Source: an uncultured Bacilli bacterium
Lineage (GTDB): Bacteria; Bacillota_I; Bacilli_A; RF39; UBA660
Assembly (NCBI GenBank): GCA_944331885.1
Contig: CALVJF010000015.1
Span: forward strand, 1 to 11,418
DNA: 11,418 nucleotides
Direction of reading: 5' to 3'
This document shows positions 1 to 5,875 of the stretch, piece after piece. How positions within the stretch are numbered: the stretch's first letter is position 1; the number at the start of each line of letters is the position of its first letter. The notes beneath the pieces are model-generated. The model did not search any database and was not told where the DNA came from. It saw nothing but the letters and a program-made list of their open reading frames with translations. The translations under genes were made by a program, and so were the position numbers.

Positions 1-353
1 TAATTACTTAATATATCTTTTTTATTATCAATTGCTAATTTAACATAATTACTACTTAATGTACTATTTGCTAATACTTCAAAATTAACTTCGTATTTAG
101 CATCAACTGTGCAAGTGTTAGTAATAGTAAATTGATAAGGAGTAGAACTCATCCCTTTATCATCACTTATTGGATAAGAATTACTTAAACTAATACTATT
201 GACTTCAGTAAAATCAGTCGAAAAACAACCAGTTTCTACAATGTTTTCCGTTTCTTGTACATGCGTATTACTCCATAAAGCATAAGAAACACCTACTAAT
301 AGAGAAATGCTTAACATAGTTCCAATAACCATTAATAATATTACTTTTTTCAT
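1..353 (-). CDS. Secreted SipW-type/TasA-like surface protein, C-terminus cut by window edge
   Basis: The frame is open from an ATG at 353 to the window edge with no stop, giving 117 residues. The start has an SD-like AAGGATAG just upstream. The N-terminus is a signal peptide: MKK, a hydrophobic stretch at residues 4-22, then SYALWSN, the pattern seen in proteins cut by the SipW-type signal peptidase (TasA/camelysin relatives). The exported part is Ser/Thr/Asn-rich with a beta-strand look (PYQFTITNTC, then KYEVNFEVL). It has two cysteines, C43 and C81, that could form a disulfide. It lies 62 bp downstream of a prepilin-like gene on the same strand, so both products are probably surface-exposed. 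The role is inferred to be an extracellular matrix or fibre component; the specific function is unknown and the C-terminal anchor, if any, is outside the window. Confidence 0.7.
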   Translation of the reverse strand, partial: MKKVILLMVIGTMLSISLLVGVSYALWSNTHVQETENIVETGCFSTDFTEVNSISLSNSYPISDDKGMSSTPYQFTITNTCTVDAKYEVNFEVLANSTLSSNYVKLAIDNKKDILSN

Positions 354-386
354 CTTATCACTATCCTTGTATATATTTTACAATAA

Positions 387-418
387 ACTTCAACTTAAAT
401 AAAGAATAAATCTCTTTA
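387..418 (-). terminator. AT-rich hairpin after the prepilin gene, weak terminator candidate
   Basis: Starting at the prepilin stop codon, the minus strand reads AATAAAGA, a 7-nt loop, then TCTTTATT: a perfect but A/U-only 8-bp stem. It lacks a proper U-tract (TTTAAG follows), so termination is likely partial and the downstream secreted-protein gene may be cotranscribed. Confidence 0.35.
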
Positions 419-637
419 TTCTTTATTGTCACTTTCATCCAGAGAAGAAGAACAATATCCTTCTCCAGGTTTATCTCCTTTAACATATTCTTCACCAACC
501 AAAGAACAACTAGTTTTGGTAATTGAATCCTTTAGATAACCTCCAAAATAATTAACTAAAGATATAGCAATAACACTAATTATTGCAATAATCAATACAT
601 ATTCTACCAAAGCCTGCCCTCTACTCTTTAAACTCAT
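416..637 (-). CDS. Flp/Tad-type (class III) prepilin-like small membrane protein
   Basis: A 73-residue protein starting MSLKSRGQALVEY. It shows the hallmark of Flp/TadE-type prepilins: a short basic leader ending in Gly7, then QALVEY with Glu at mature position 5 (E12), then one hydrophobic helix at about residues 13-30. Prepilin peptidase (TadV/CpaA family) would cut between G7 and Q8. The C-terminal part is short and acidic with two cysteines, C44 and C62, which may form a disulfide. The ATG at 637 is preferred because AGGTGA lies 6 nt upstream; a GTG at 646 overlaps that SD. It has its own strong promoter. No tad assembly, ATPase or peptidase genes are visible, so the machinery must be elsewhere, or the protein is a lone pseudopilin. 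Confidence 0.75.
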   Translation of the reverse strand: MSLKSRGQALVEYVLIIAIISVIAISLVNYFGGYLKDSITKTSCSLVGEEYVKGDKPGEGYCSSSLDESDNKE

Positions 638-660
638 TATCTTCACCTACTATTAATTAA

Positions 661-689
661 ATAATAAAAAAATATTTAGGTTTTGTCAA
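661..689 (-). promoter_or_regulatory. Strong sigma-A-type promoter of the prepilin gene
   Basis: The minus strand carries TTGACA (684-689), a 17-nt spacer and TATTAT (661-666), a near-consensus vegetative promoter. The -35 box overlaps the TGA stop of the upstream FAD dehydrogenase. The predicted start of transcription is near 654, about 17 nt before the prepilin ATG. The same DNA can form a 6-bp ATTTAG/CTAAAT stem followed by seven Ts, so weak termination of the upstream operon may overlap this promoter. Confidence 0.7.
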
Positions 690-2095
690 TCTAAATTAAC
701 ACCCAAATATTTCCTATAAATTAAAATATCTCTTGCCGCTACTAAACCAGTTGCTGCAGCAGTAACTATATTACCTGATTTACCTGATCCATCACCAATA
801 AAATAAATATTTTCATTTTCTAACTTAAAATTATTATTGGTTTTAATTTCATTACTAAAGAATTTTATTTCTGGACCATAAAGTAGTGTTTCTGGATTAT
901 TAACGCCTGGAATAATTTCATCTAATTTTTCTAAGCCCTCAATAATATTAGTAATAATTCGATGAGGCAACACTAACGCCAAATCTCCTGCCGCACAATC
1001 TTTTAAGGTTGCCTCAACAAAATTTTTATTTATTCGATCCCAATTAGATCTTCTACCACTCTTTAAATCTTTTAAAATTTGAATAATTGGTTTAGAATCT
1101 CCTAAAACATTAGCAATTTTAGCAATTGATTCCCCATACTCACGAGTATTAGTAACTGGAGATGTTAAACTAACTCTACTGATAAATGCAAAATTACTGT
1201 TATCTGATTTAATATCTTTTAAAGCATGACCATTTACACAAATATAACCATAATAATTTTCTTTAGCTACAAATCCTCCTGGATTAGTACAAAAAGTTCT
1301 TATTTGATCATTATAAGTGTTAGTTCTAATAAAGATTGTTGGATCATAAATAACTGAGCAAATATCTTCTAATATTTCTTTTTTAGTTTCTACTCTAACC
1401 CCGATTTCAATGCTTTGAGAAAGATAAGGAATCTTATTTTTATCAGCGTACTCTTGAACCCATTTAGCTCCTGTTCGACCTGGTGCCACTATTACGTTGG
1501 TAGCCATAAGTTCCTTTTTACCATATGTCAATAAATAAAGACCATCTTCAGTTTTTGTAATGTCCTTAACAGCTGCATTTTCTATTAAAATAACACCTTT
1601 ATTTTTTAAATAATCACAAAAATCTTGAATATATCCAGGAAGTTTATCACTACCTAAATGTTTTTGTTTAATTAACATTAAACTAGCTCCGCATTTAGCA
1701 ACTTTCTTTTTAATTTTTAAAGCTTCTTCCATATTACTAGGATATATTTCTGCATCCATTCCAAATTTTGTAAATATTTTTTCAGTATCATCAATTAACT
1801 TATTAGCTTTACTTTCGCTCATATACTTAGTTAAATCCGATTTCCCCAACTTAGGAATAAAATTCAGTTTACCGTCAGAGAAAGTTCCTGCGCCACCATA
1901 ACCAGCTAATATTTGACAAGGTTTACAATTTTGGCAAGGAATTCCCTTACTATTCATCGGACACGAACGTTTATTAGCAAATTTTCCCATATCCAATAAA
2001 ACAACTTTTAAATTTTTTTGACTTTCTACTAATTCATAAGCAGCAAACAACCCTGCCGGCCCTGCTCCAATAATTGCAACATCAAATTTCTCCAT
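686..2095 (-). CDS. FAD-dependent dehydrogenase of the COG2509 type, with a four-cysteine motif
   Basis: A 469-residue flavoprotein. The N-terminus FDVAIIGAGPAGLFAAYEL is a classic Rossmann dinucleotide-binding site (GxGxxG at residues 10-15) for the FAD ADP moiety. The C-terminus has the second FAD motif, IYFIGDGSG near residue 434, followed by a helix rich in Ala/Gly. Between them, C45, C54, C57 and C60 form C-x8-C-x2-C-x2-C, followed by GYGGAGTFSDGKLN, which I recognise from the COG2509 family of uncharacterised dehydrogenases. The cysteines could bind a metal or Fe-S cluster or act in thiol redox chemistry; this is inference. Its ATG overlaps the end of the preceding gene by 14 nt and has a strong SD (AGGAGG), pointing to translational coupling in the obg transcript. 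The substrate is unknown. Likely cytosolic. Confidence 0.8.
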   Translation of the reverse strand: MEKFDVAIIGAGPAGLFAAYELVESQKNLKVVLLDMGKFANKRSCPMNSKGIPCQNCKPCQILAGYGGAGTFSDGKLNFIPKLGKSDLTKYMSESKANKLIDDTEKIFTKFGMDAEIYPSNMEEALKIKKKVAKCGASLMLIKQKHLGSDKLPGYIQDFCDYLKNKGVILIENAAVKDITKTEDGLYLLTYGKKELMATNVIVAPGRTGAKWVQEYADKNKIPYLSQSIEIGVRVETKKEILEDICSVIYDPTIFIRTNTYNDQIRTFCTNPGGFVAKENYYGYICVNGHALKDIKSDNSNFAFISRVSLTSPVTNTREYGESIAKIANVLGDSKPIIQILKDLKSGRRSNWDRINKNFVEATLKDCAAGDLALVLPHRIITNIIEGLEKLDEIIPGVNNPETLLYGPEIKFFSNEIKTNNNFKLENENIYFIGDGSGKSGNIVTAAATGLVAARDILIYRKYLGVNLD

Positions 2096-2723
2096 CTTTC
2101 CTCCTTGGATGACTTAATTTTAATTTTAAAGAATCTTCAGGTTCTTCACTACGTAACAAAATACTTTTAATAAATTTTAATTCATCTTTAGTAAACTTAT
2201 CAAGGTCATTGATAGTTATACCACCATCTTCACCTGTACCACAAAATACTTTCCAAAGCAGACTAGTTGAAAAATTTCTATAAACCTCTTCACTTAATTT
2301 GCCATCACTTAATAATTGCTTATTCTCTAAATAATATTTAACTTTCTTTAACTCAATACGTTTTTTAATACTTTTACTAAAAAGCTTTAGTAATAAGAAA
2401 GCAACAACCCATGAACTAACTATTCCTAAACCTAAAATTGGATATTGTATAAAAATATCTTTATATTGATTTAAAAGCAATTGATCAATACCAGGAATTG
2501 CAACACCACTCGTCCCAACAATTATAGCACCAGTATTTTTAAGTAACATTTGATCAATATTATTAAATTGTTCTTCCATTCTTTTTAACAATTCTTTTCT
2601 TTTTTCAGCACTATCAGAAAATTTAAATTCACAATCATCCCCCATTATTACTGACAATAAACCATCTACATCTGTATAAAAACGTTTGATAAATTCATTC
2701 TTTTTCCCGTAACTATATTCCAT
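2082..2723 (-). CDS. Unknown single-pass membrane protein between obg and the FAD dehydrogenase
   Basis: A 213-residue protein I do not recognise. A charged N-terminal part (residues 1-62, including a Lys/Glu-rich helical stretch around 38-60) is followed by a Gly-rich apolar segment at 64-80 and a clear transmembrane helix at about 94-115 (PILGLGIVSSWVVAFLLLKL). A basic stretch (SKSIKKRIELKKVK) then begins a mostly helical, charged C-terminal domain of about 100 residues, which by the positive-inside rule is cytosolic. The start ATG has GGGGGA 7 nt upstream. It begins 11 nt after the obg stop and its TGA overlaps the next gene's start, so the three are very likely one transcript. No catalytic motif is evident. 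Confidence 0.65.
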   Translation of the reverse strand: MEYSYGKKNEFIKRFYTDVDGLLSVIMGDDCEFKFSDSAEKRKELLKRMEEQFNNIDQMLLKNTGAIIVGTSGVAIPGIDQLLLNQYKDIFIQYPILGLGIVSSWVVAFLLLKLFSKSIKKRIELKKVKYYLENKQLLSDGKLSEEVYRNFSTSLLWKVFCGTGEDGGITINDLDKFTKDELKFIKSILLRSEEPEDSLKLKLSHPRRKDGEI

Positions 2724-2734
2724 AAATAATCCCC

Positions 2735-4009
2735 CTAATCTTTAAATAAGAATATATAATCTAAAATTTGCACTTCATCACCACGTTGAGCCCCCATTTT
2801 TTCCAGCTCATCTTCAACACCCATACCACGTAATTTACGAGCAAAACGAGCTACACTCTCTTCTTCAGTAAATTTGGTCATTTTAAACAATTTTTCTATT
2901 TCAGACCCTTTTAAAATCCATACATCACCATCTTTGGTAATAGTATATGGTTTATCATTTTGAAACTTATATAAAACATGACTTTCAAAACTGGTTTCAT
3001 CATATAGTGGTTCCATTTCACTATTATCTAACAAATCAGCAATTTGTAACATACATTCTTCTAAGCCCTCGTTATTTAATGCACTTATAGGGCAAACAAT
3101 CACATTAGGATATTTTTCTTTAAATAGTTTTAAATTATTATTAGCAGCAACTAAATCCATTTTATTAGCAATTACAATGAATGGTTTTCGCGCCAATTTA
3201 TCATTATACTTACTAATTTCATTACGAATTATTTCAAAATCCTCAATTGGATTTCTTCCTTCAAATGCTCCCATATCTAAAACGTGAGCTAAAATTTTAG
3301 TTCGCATTGCATGACGTAAAAACTTATGGCCTAATCCCAATCCTTCACTTGCTCCTTCAATCAAGCCTGGCAAATCCGCAATTACAAAACTACGCTGATC
3401 TTTAAGTTTTACCACTCCTAAATTCGGATTTAAAGTTGTAAAATGGTAAGCAGCTATTTTAGGCTTAGAAGCGCTAATCATCGACAATAATGTACTCTTA
3501 CCAACACTTGGCATTCCGACTAATCCTACATCAGCTAACACTTTAAGTTCACATTTAATAACTCGCTCTTCACCAGGCTCTCCATATTCACTCATTTTGG
3601 GAGCAGGTTCACTTTGAGTTGCAAAAGCTTTATTACCACGACCACCACGGCCACCACGAGCAACTACAACTCTATTATTTTCTCCAACTAAATCAGCAAT
3701 TATTAAGCCTGTATCATTATCTATAATTGTCGTTCCTTCAGGAACTTTAATTACAACATCATCAGCTTTTTCTCCAGTACGATTACTGCCTTTACCATTA
3801 ACCCCTTTATCACCTTTAATATTTTTCATATATCTTAAATCAACTAATGTTTTTAAACCCTTATCAACTTCAAAAACAATGTCAGCACCTTTTCCGCCAT
3901 TACCACCATCAGGTCCCCCCATTGGCACACATTTTTCACGACGAAAAGAAGTACATCCATCACCGCCTTTTCCTGCAATAACTTTAATTAATACTTCATC
4001 GACAAACAT
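2735..4009 (-). CDS. obg: GTPase Obg (ribosome assembly / stringent response GTPase)
   Basis: A 424-residue protein matching Obg over its full length (family about 430). The N-terminal Obg domain (1-158) holds the glycine-rich turns typical of the fold (AGKGGDG, GGPDGGNGGKG, RGGRGGRGN). The G domain has G1 GMPSVGKST at 165-173, G2 with FTT at 190-192, G3 DLPG at 212-215, G4 NKMD at 282-285 and G5 SAL at 309-311. The C-terminal OCT domain spans about 345-424. Obg acts on late 50S assembly and binds ppGpp in other bacteria. It has its own extended -10 promoter and a short leader with GGTGAT as SD. In many Firmicutes obg directly follows rpmA or spo0B; here two membrane or surface protein genes intervene. 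Confidence 0.97.
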   Translation of the reverse strand: MFVDEVLIKVIAGKGGDGCTSFRREKCVPMGGPDGGNGGKGADIVFEVDKGLKTLVDLRYMKNIKGDKGVNGKGSNRTGEKADDVVIKVPEGTTIIDNDTGLIIADLVGENNRVVVARGGRGGRGNKAFATQSEPAPKMSEYGEPGEERVIKCELKVLADVGLVGMPSVGKSTLLSMISASKPKIAAYHFTTLNPNLGVVKLKDQRSFVIADLPGLIEGASEGLGLGHKFLRHAMRTKILAHVLDMGAFEGRNPIEDFEIIRNEISKYNDKLARKPFIVIANKMDLVAANNNLKLFKEKYPNVIVCPISALNNEGLEECMLQIADLLDNSEMEPLYDETSFESHVLYKFQNDKPYTITKDGDVWILKGSEIEKLFKMTKFTEEESVARFARKLRGMGVEDELEKMGAQRGDEVQILDYIFLFKD

Positions 4010-4027
4010 AACTAATCACCAAGTACC

Positions 4028-4033
4028 ATTATA
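4028..4033 (-). promoter_or_regulatory. Extended -10 promoter of obg
   Basis: The minus strand reads TGGTATAAT, a perfect -10 hexamer with the extended TGn element, placed between the upstream terminator and obg. No good -35 is present at 16-18 nt; that position is taken up by the U-tract of the terminator. The predicted transcript start is about 12 nt before the obg ATG, so the 5' UTR would be very short. Confidence 0.6.
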
Positions 4034-4035
4034 CC

Positions 4036-4061
4036 ACAAAAAAAAGAAGTAATCACTTCTT
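4036..4061 (-). terminator. Rho-independent terminator after the surface-protein gene
   Basis: The minus strand reads AAGAAGT, loop GATT, ACTTCTT, then a run of Ts: a 7-bp perfect stem with a 4-nt loop and U-tract. The stem begins inside the last codons and includes the TGA stop of the 219-residue surface protein. It separates that transcript from obg. Confidence 0.8.
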
Positions 4062-4712
4062 ACTTTGTCCTAAAGTTACAGCTACTAAAATAAAAGCAAC
4101 TACAACTAATCCAATAATAACATAATTAATGTTTTTAGGATTATTAACTGCATCTTGAACAACAGTAGCAGTCAAAAAATAATCTGAACAATGCTCAATA
4201 CTAAATTCGACATATCCATCTCTGACCGTCAAATAATTATCAATAAATTCAATTTGATCTTTCTCAGGATTATAATAATATAAATATAAATTCTCTCCAT
4301 CTTTAAATTTATTGTTAACTTTTAATCTAACAACTGCATCATCTGGCAAAATTCCATGATAATCAAATGAAATAATTACCTTTTTATTTTTAACAACTTC
4401 TTCAATTTTAGAAGCATCACCTGTCATTTGATCAATTTGTAATCTTAAATCTTCACTTATATTTAAAGACTCGTCTATATCTTTATCAAAGCTCCAAGTA
4501 TAAATTAAATCTCTTTCTTGATCATCAACTACATAAGTAATTTTATCACTTTTTTCTATTTTTTTAATTCTTACCTCATCATTATTTACAATATTACTTT
4601 CGTAACTAAGACTTTTATTTACAATTAATTGCTCCTTAACGAGAAGAAAAACTACTGAAGACATAGCAATTATTCCCGCAAGCAAACTACAAATTAACAA
4701 ATTTATCTTCAT
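4053..4712 (-). CDS. Surface protein with N- and C-terminal membrane anchors, unknown function
   Basis: A 219-residue protein with a hydrophobic N-terminal segment at about 4-25 (signal peptide or anchor), an extracellular region of roughly 170 residues, and a C-terminal transmembrane helix at 196-213 ending in the basic tail GQSKK. The extracellular region resembles beta-rich domains common in clostridial and Bacilli cell-surface proteins: LYLYYYNPEKDQIEFID, a short link, then GYVEFSIEHCSDYFLT at 166-181, a pattern in which a final strand carries the H-(C/F)-S-D-Y motif. No sortase LPxTG motif is present. The ATG has SD AAGGGG 7 nt upstream. It follows the CPBP gene by 18 nt and ends in a terminator, so the two form a two-gene transcript. 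A functional link to the CPBP protein is only suggested by this pairing. Confidence 0.7.
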   Translation of the reverse strand: MKINLLICSLLAGIIAMSSVVFLLVKEQLIVNKSLSYESNIVNNDEVRIKKIEKSDKITYVVDDQERDLIYTWSFDKDIDESLNISEDLRLQIDQMTGDASKIEEVVKNKKVIISFDYHGILPDDAVVRLKVNNKFKDGENLYLYYYNPEKDQIEFIDNYLTVRDGYVEFSIEHCSDYFLTATVVQDAVNNPKNINYVIIGLVVVAFILVAVTLGQSKK

Positions 4713-4730
4713 ATAGTTTCCCCTTTCAAA

Positions 4731-5387
4731 TTATAAAACAACAAGTATATATATTAAATTATAAAATAAATGCATTGCTACTGGCATCAAAATATTATTA
4801 GTACGCAAATGCCATATAGCATATATTATTCCACCTACAGTCCAAGGAATCATATATAATATTTGCGTAGCACTAATATTATATCCCACTTGAAAGAAAC
4901 CAAATGCTACCGCAGAAATAATAATATATAAATATTTATTATCAATAATATTTTTAAAAGCACCCCTAAAAGTTATTTCTTCAACAACCGGTGTATATAT
5001 TAATTGATTAAAAAGCATAAATGGTAAAGCAACATCAATATAATGATTTAAAATCAAATTATTAATTGATCTTCTAGCATCAAATAAATTTTGTACAACA
5101 ACAGAAGTTAGTAAAACTCCTACAAATAAGATAAAAGTTCCAATTAGAGAATTTTTTAAAAATGATTTAGGATCTTTTTTCAAAAGACCAAAACCTTTAA
5201 CAATATCATTCCAAAACAAATATATTACTACACTTGTAATTATTAAATAAAAAACTACACGTATAAATAATTCAGCTCCATTGGCATCATTTATATCTGG
5301 AACTATCATTCCAATTAATTCCGGAGACAAGAAATACATAAATAAAACAAATAATCCCACTAATAAATTACGCTTTCTTTCATCCAT
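4731..5387 (-). CDS. CPBP-family (Abi/Rce1-like) membrane protease homologue with altered motif 2
   Basis: A 218-residue polytopic membrane protein with about six to seven hydrophobic helices. Three CPBP motifs are recognisable: EEITFR with E136, E137 and R141; a motif-2 helix AFGFFQVGYN where the family normally has FxxxH; and H206-x3-N210 (MHLFYN). Residue 166 is Gln (codon CAA), so one residue normally placed at the metal/catalytic site is missing. CPBP proteins include CAAX-type proteases, bacteriocin-immunity factors and regulators; the target here is unknown. The ATG at 5387 follows GGAGGT by 8 nt; a GTG at 5402 overlaps this SD and is rejected. It is preceded by an unusual structured leader containing a 15-codon ORF and cotranscribed with the surface protein downstream. 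It occupies the position of spo0B in the B. subtilis gene order. Confidence 0.85.
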   Translation of the reverse strand: MDERKRNLLVGLFVLFMYFLSPELIGMIVPDINDANGAELFIRVVFYLIITSVVIYLFWNDIVKGFGLLKKDPKSFLKNSLIGTFILFVGVLLTSVVVQNLFDARRSINNLILNHYIDVALPFMLFNQLIYTPVVEEITFRGAFKNIIDNKYLYIIISAVAFGFFQVGYNISATQILYMIPWTVGGIIYAIWHLRTNNILMPVAMHLFYNLIYILVVL

Positions 5388-5417
5388 AATAAAAACCTCC
5401 ACACATATACTAAAGGA

Positions 5418-5453
5418 GAGGCCTTATGATAAATCGTAAGGCCTCAATGTCAA
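5418..5453 (-). promoter_or_regulatory. Second CPBP promoter embedded in a palindrome
   Basis: The minus strand has TTGACA (5448-5453), a 16-nt spacer and TATCAT (5426-5431; five of six matches to TATAAT). The spacer and -10 are made of a 9+9 bp palindrome, GAGGCCTTA...TAAGGCCTC (5418-5445). The arrangement looks like an operator overlapping a core promoter. Transcription from it would start near 5420, giving a leader of about 33 nt without the small ORF. The same bases form a hairpin in RNA started from the upstream promoter, so operator and RNA roles are alternatives. Confidence 0.45.
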
Positions 5454-5460
5454 GTCTAAA

Positions 5461-5508
5461 TTATCCTAACATATATCTTTTTAGGAATTTTTTTAGTGCA
5501 GCTAACAT
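5461..5508 (-). CDS. 15-codon small ORF for a cationic amphipathic peptide in the CPBP leader
   Basis: The minus strand encodes MLAALKKFLKRYMLG followed by TAA. A good SD (AGGAGA) lies 8-9 nt upstream of the ATG, and an extended -10 promoter lies a further 25 nt upstream; a GTG two codons earlier is an alternative start. The peptide has net charge about +4 and its leucine/alanine and lysine/arginine residues alternate as in an amphipathic helix. Its SD can be covered by pairing with the 3' part of the same leader. It could be a regulatory leader peptide for the CPBP gene or a very small membrane-active peptide. At this length coding evidence is weak; promoter plus SD spacing is the main support. 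Confidence 0.4.
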   Translation of the reverse strand: MLAALKKFLKRYMLG

Positions 5509-5540
5509 ATACACATTCTCCTTTCCCTTAGTATACATTT

Positions 5541-5569
5541 ATTATATCACATTTTAGAAAAAGTAAATA
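5541..5569 (-). promoter_or_regulatory. Extended -10 promoter of the CPBP leader transcript
   Basis: The minus strand reads TGATATAAT, a perfect -10 (5541-5546) with extended TGn. The best -35-like match is TTTACT at a 15-nt spacing, which is poor, so the extended -10 likely carries the activity. The predicted transcript start near 5534 coincides with the 5' arm of the leader's long-range pairing. Confidence 0.6.
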
Positions 5570-5571
5570 AC

Positions 5572-5608
5572 AAAATAAAAAAGTGTTTACTTTACTTCGT
5601 AAACACTT
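5572..5608 (-). terminator. Rho-independent terminator of rplU-prp-rpmA
   Basis: The minus strand reads AAGTGTTTAC, an 8-nt loop, GTAAACACTT, then TTTTATTTT: a perfect 10-bp stem plus U-rich tail. The 5' arm and loop lie within the last seven codons and stop of rpmA, so coding and termination signals are superimposed. Confidence 0.88.
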
Positions 5609-5874
5609 ACTTTTTTCTTATCTCTACCTAATCTTTCGTATTTTACAACTCCAGAAATAGTAGCAAATAAAGTATGATCTTTACCCATTCCAACATTTAC
5701 TCCAGGATAAATCTTAGTACCTCTTTGACGATAAAGAATACTTCCAGCATTAACTACTTGTCCATCAGCAGCTTTTGCTCCTAATCTACGTCCTCTTGAA
5801 TCACGACCATTTTGTGTAGAAGATTGTCCTTTTTTATGAGCAAATAATTGAATATTTAAACGTATAAAATTCAT
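5587..5874 (-). CDS. rpmA: 50S ribosomal protein L27 with Prp-cleavable N-terminal extension
   Basis: A 95-residue L27. After an N-terminal extension MNFIRLNIQLF comes AHKKGQSSTQNGRDSRGRRLG, the invariant L27 start that reaches toward the peptidyl-transferase centre. In Firmicutes such an extension (usual motif LQFF before Ala) must be removed by the protease Prp; here the motif is IQLF|A, with the cut predicted between F11 and A12. The body has the expected QRGTKIYPG and GKDHTLFA motifs. The ATG at 5874 is chosen because GAGGG in the end of prp gives proper SD spacing and because the extension then has family length; longer upstream frames are spurious. It starts 1 nt after the prp stop. The gene ends in its own terminator. 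Confidence 0.97.
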   Translation of the reverse strand: MNFIRLNIQLFAHKKGQSSTQNGRDSRGRRLGAKAADGQVVNAGSILYRQRGTKIYPGVNVGMGKDHTLFATISGVVKYERLGRDKKKVSVYEVK

Positions 5875-5875
5875 A

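Larger units (their letters stand above)
5406..5535 (-). promoter_or_regulatory. Structured leader RNA candidate upstream of the CPBP gene
   Basis: A long-range inverted repeat encloses the region. TATACTA-(AGGGA)-AAGGAGA at the predicted 5' end (517-535 of the 5 kb block, i.e. 5517-5535) can pair over 14 positions with TCTCCTTTAGTATA (5406-5419). This pairing would cover the SD of the internal small ORF. Immediately inside the 3' arm sits a perfect 9-bp hairpin GAGGCCTTA/TAAGGCCTC with a 10-nt loop (5418-5445), not followed by a U-tract. The CCTC/CTCC bases of the 3' arms could alternatively pair with the CPBP SD (GGAGG) some 20 nt downstream, so two exclusive folds are possible. I match it to no known riboswitch class. 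Candidate mechanisms are leader-peptide attenuation or SD sequestration. Confidence 0.5.

Noticed and set aside
354..386. Promoter for the SipW-type gene
   Set aside because: Only AT-rich matches (for example TAAAAT) without a credible -35; too weak to list, and read-through from the prepilin promoter is plausible.
5418..5445. The GAGGCCTTA hairpin as a plain Rho-independent terminator
   Set aside because: No U-tract follows on either strand, so a regulatory or operator role is preferred.
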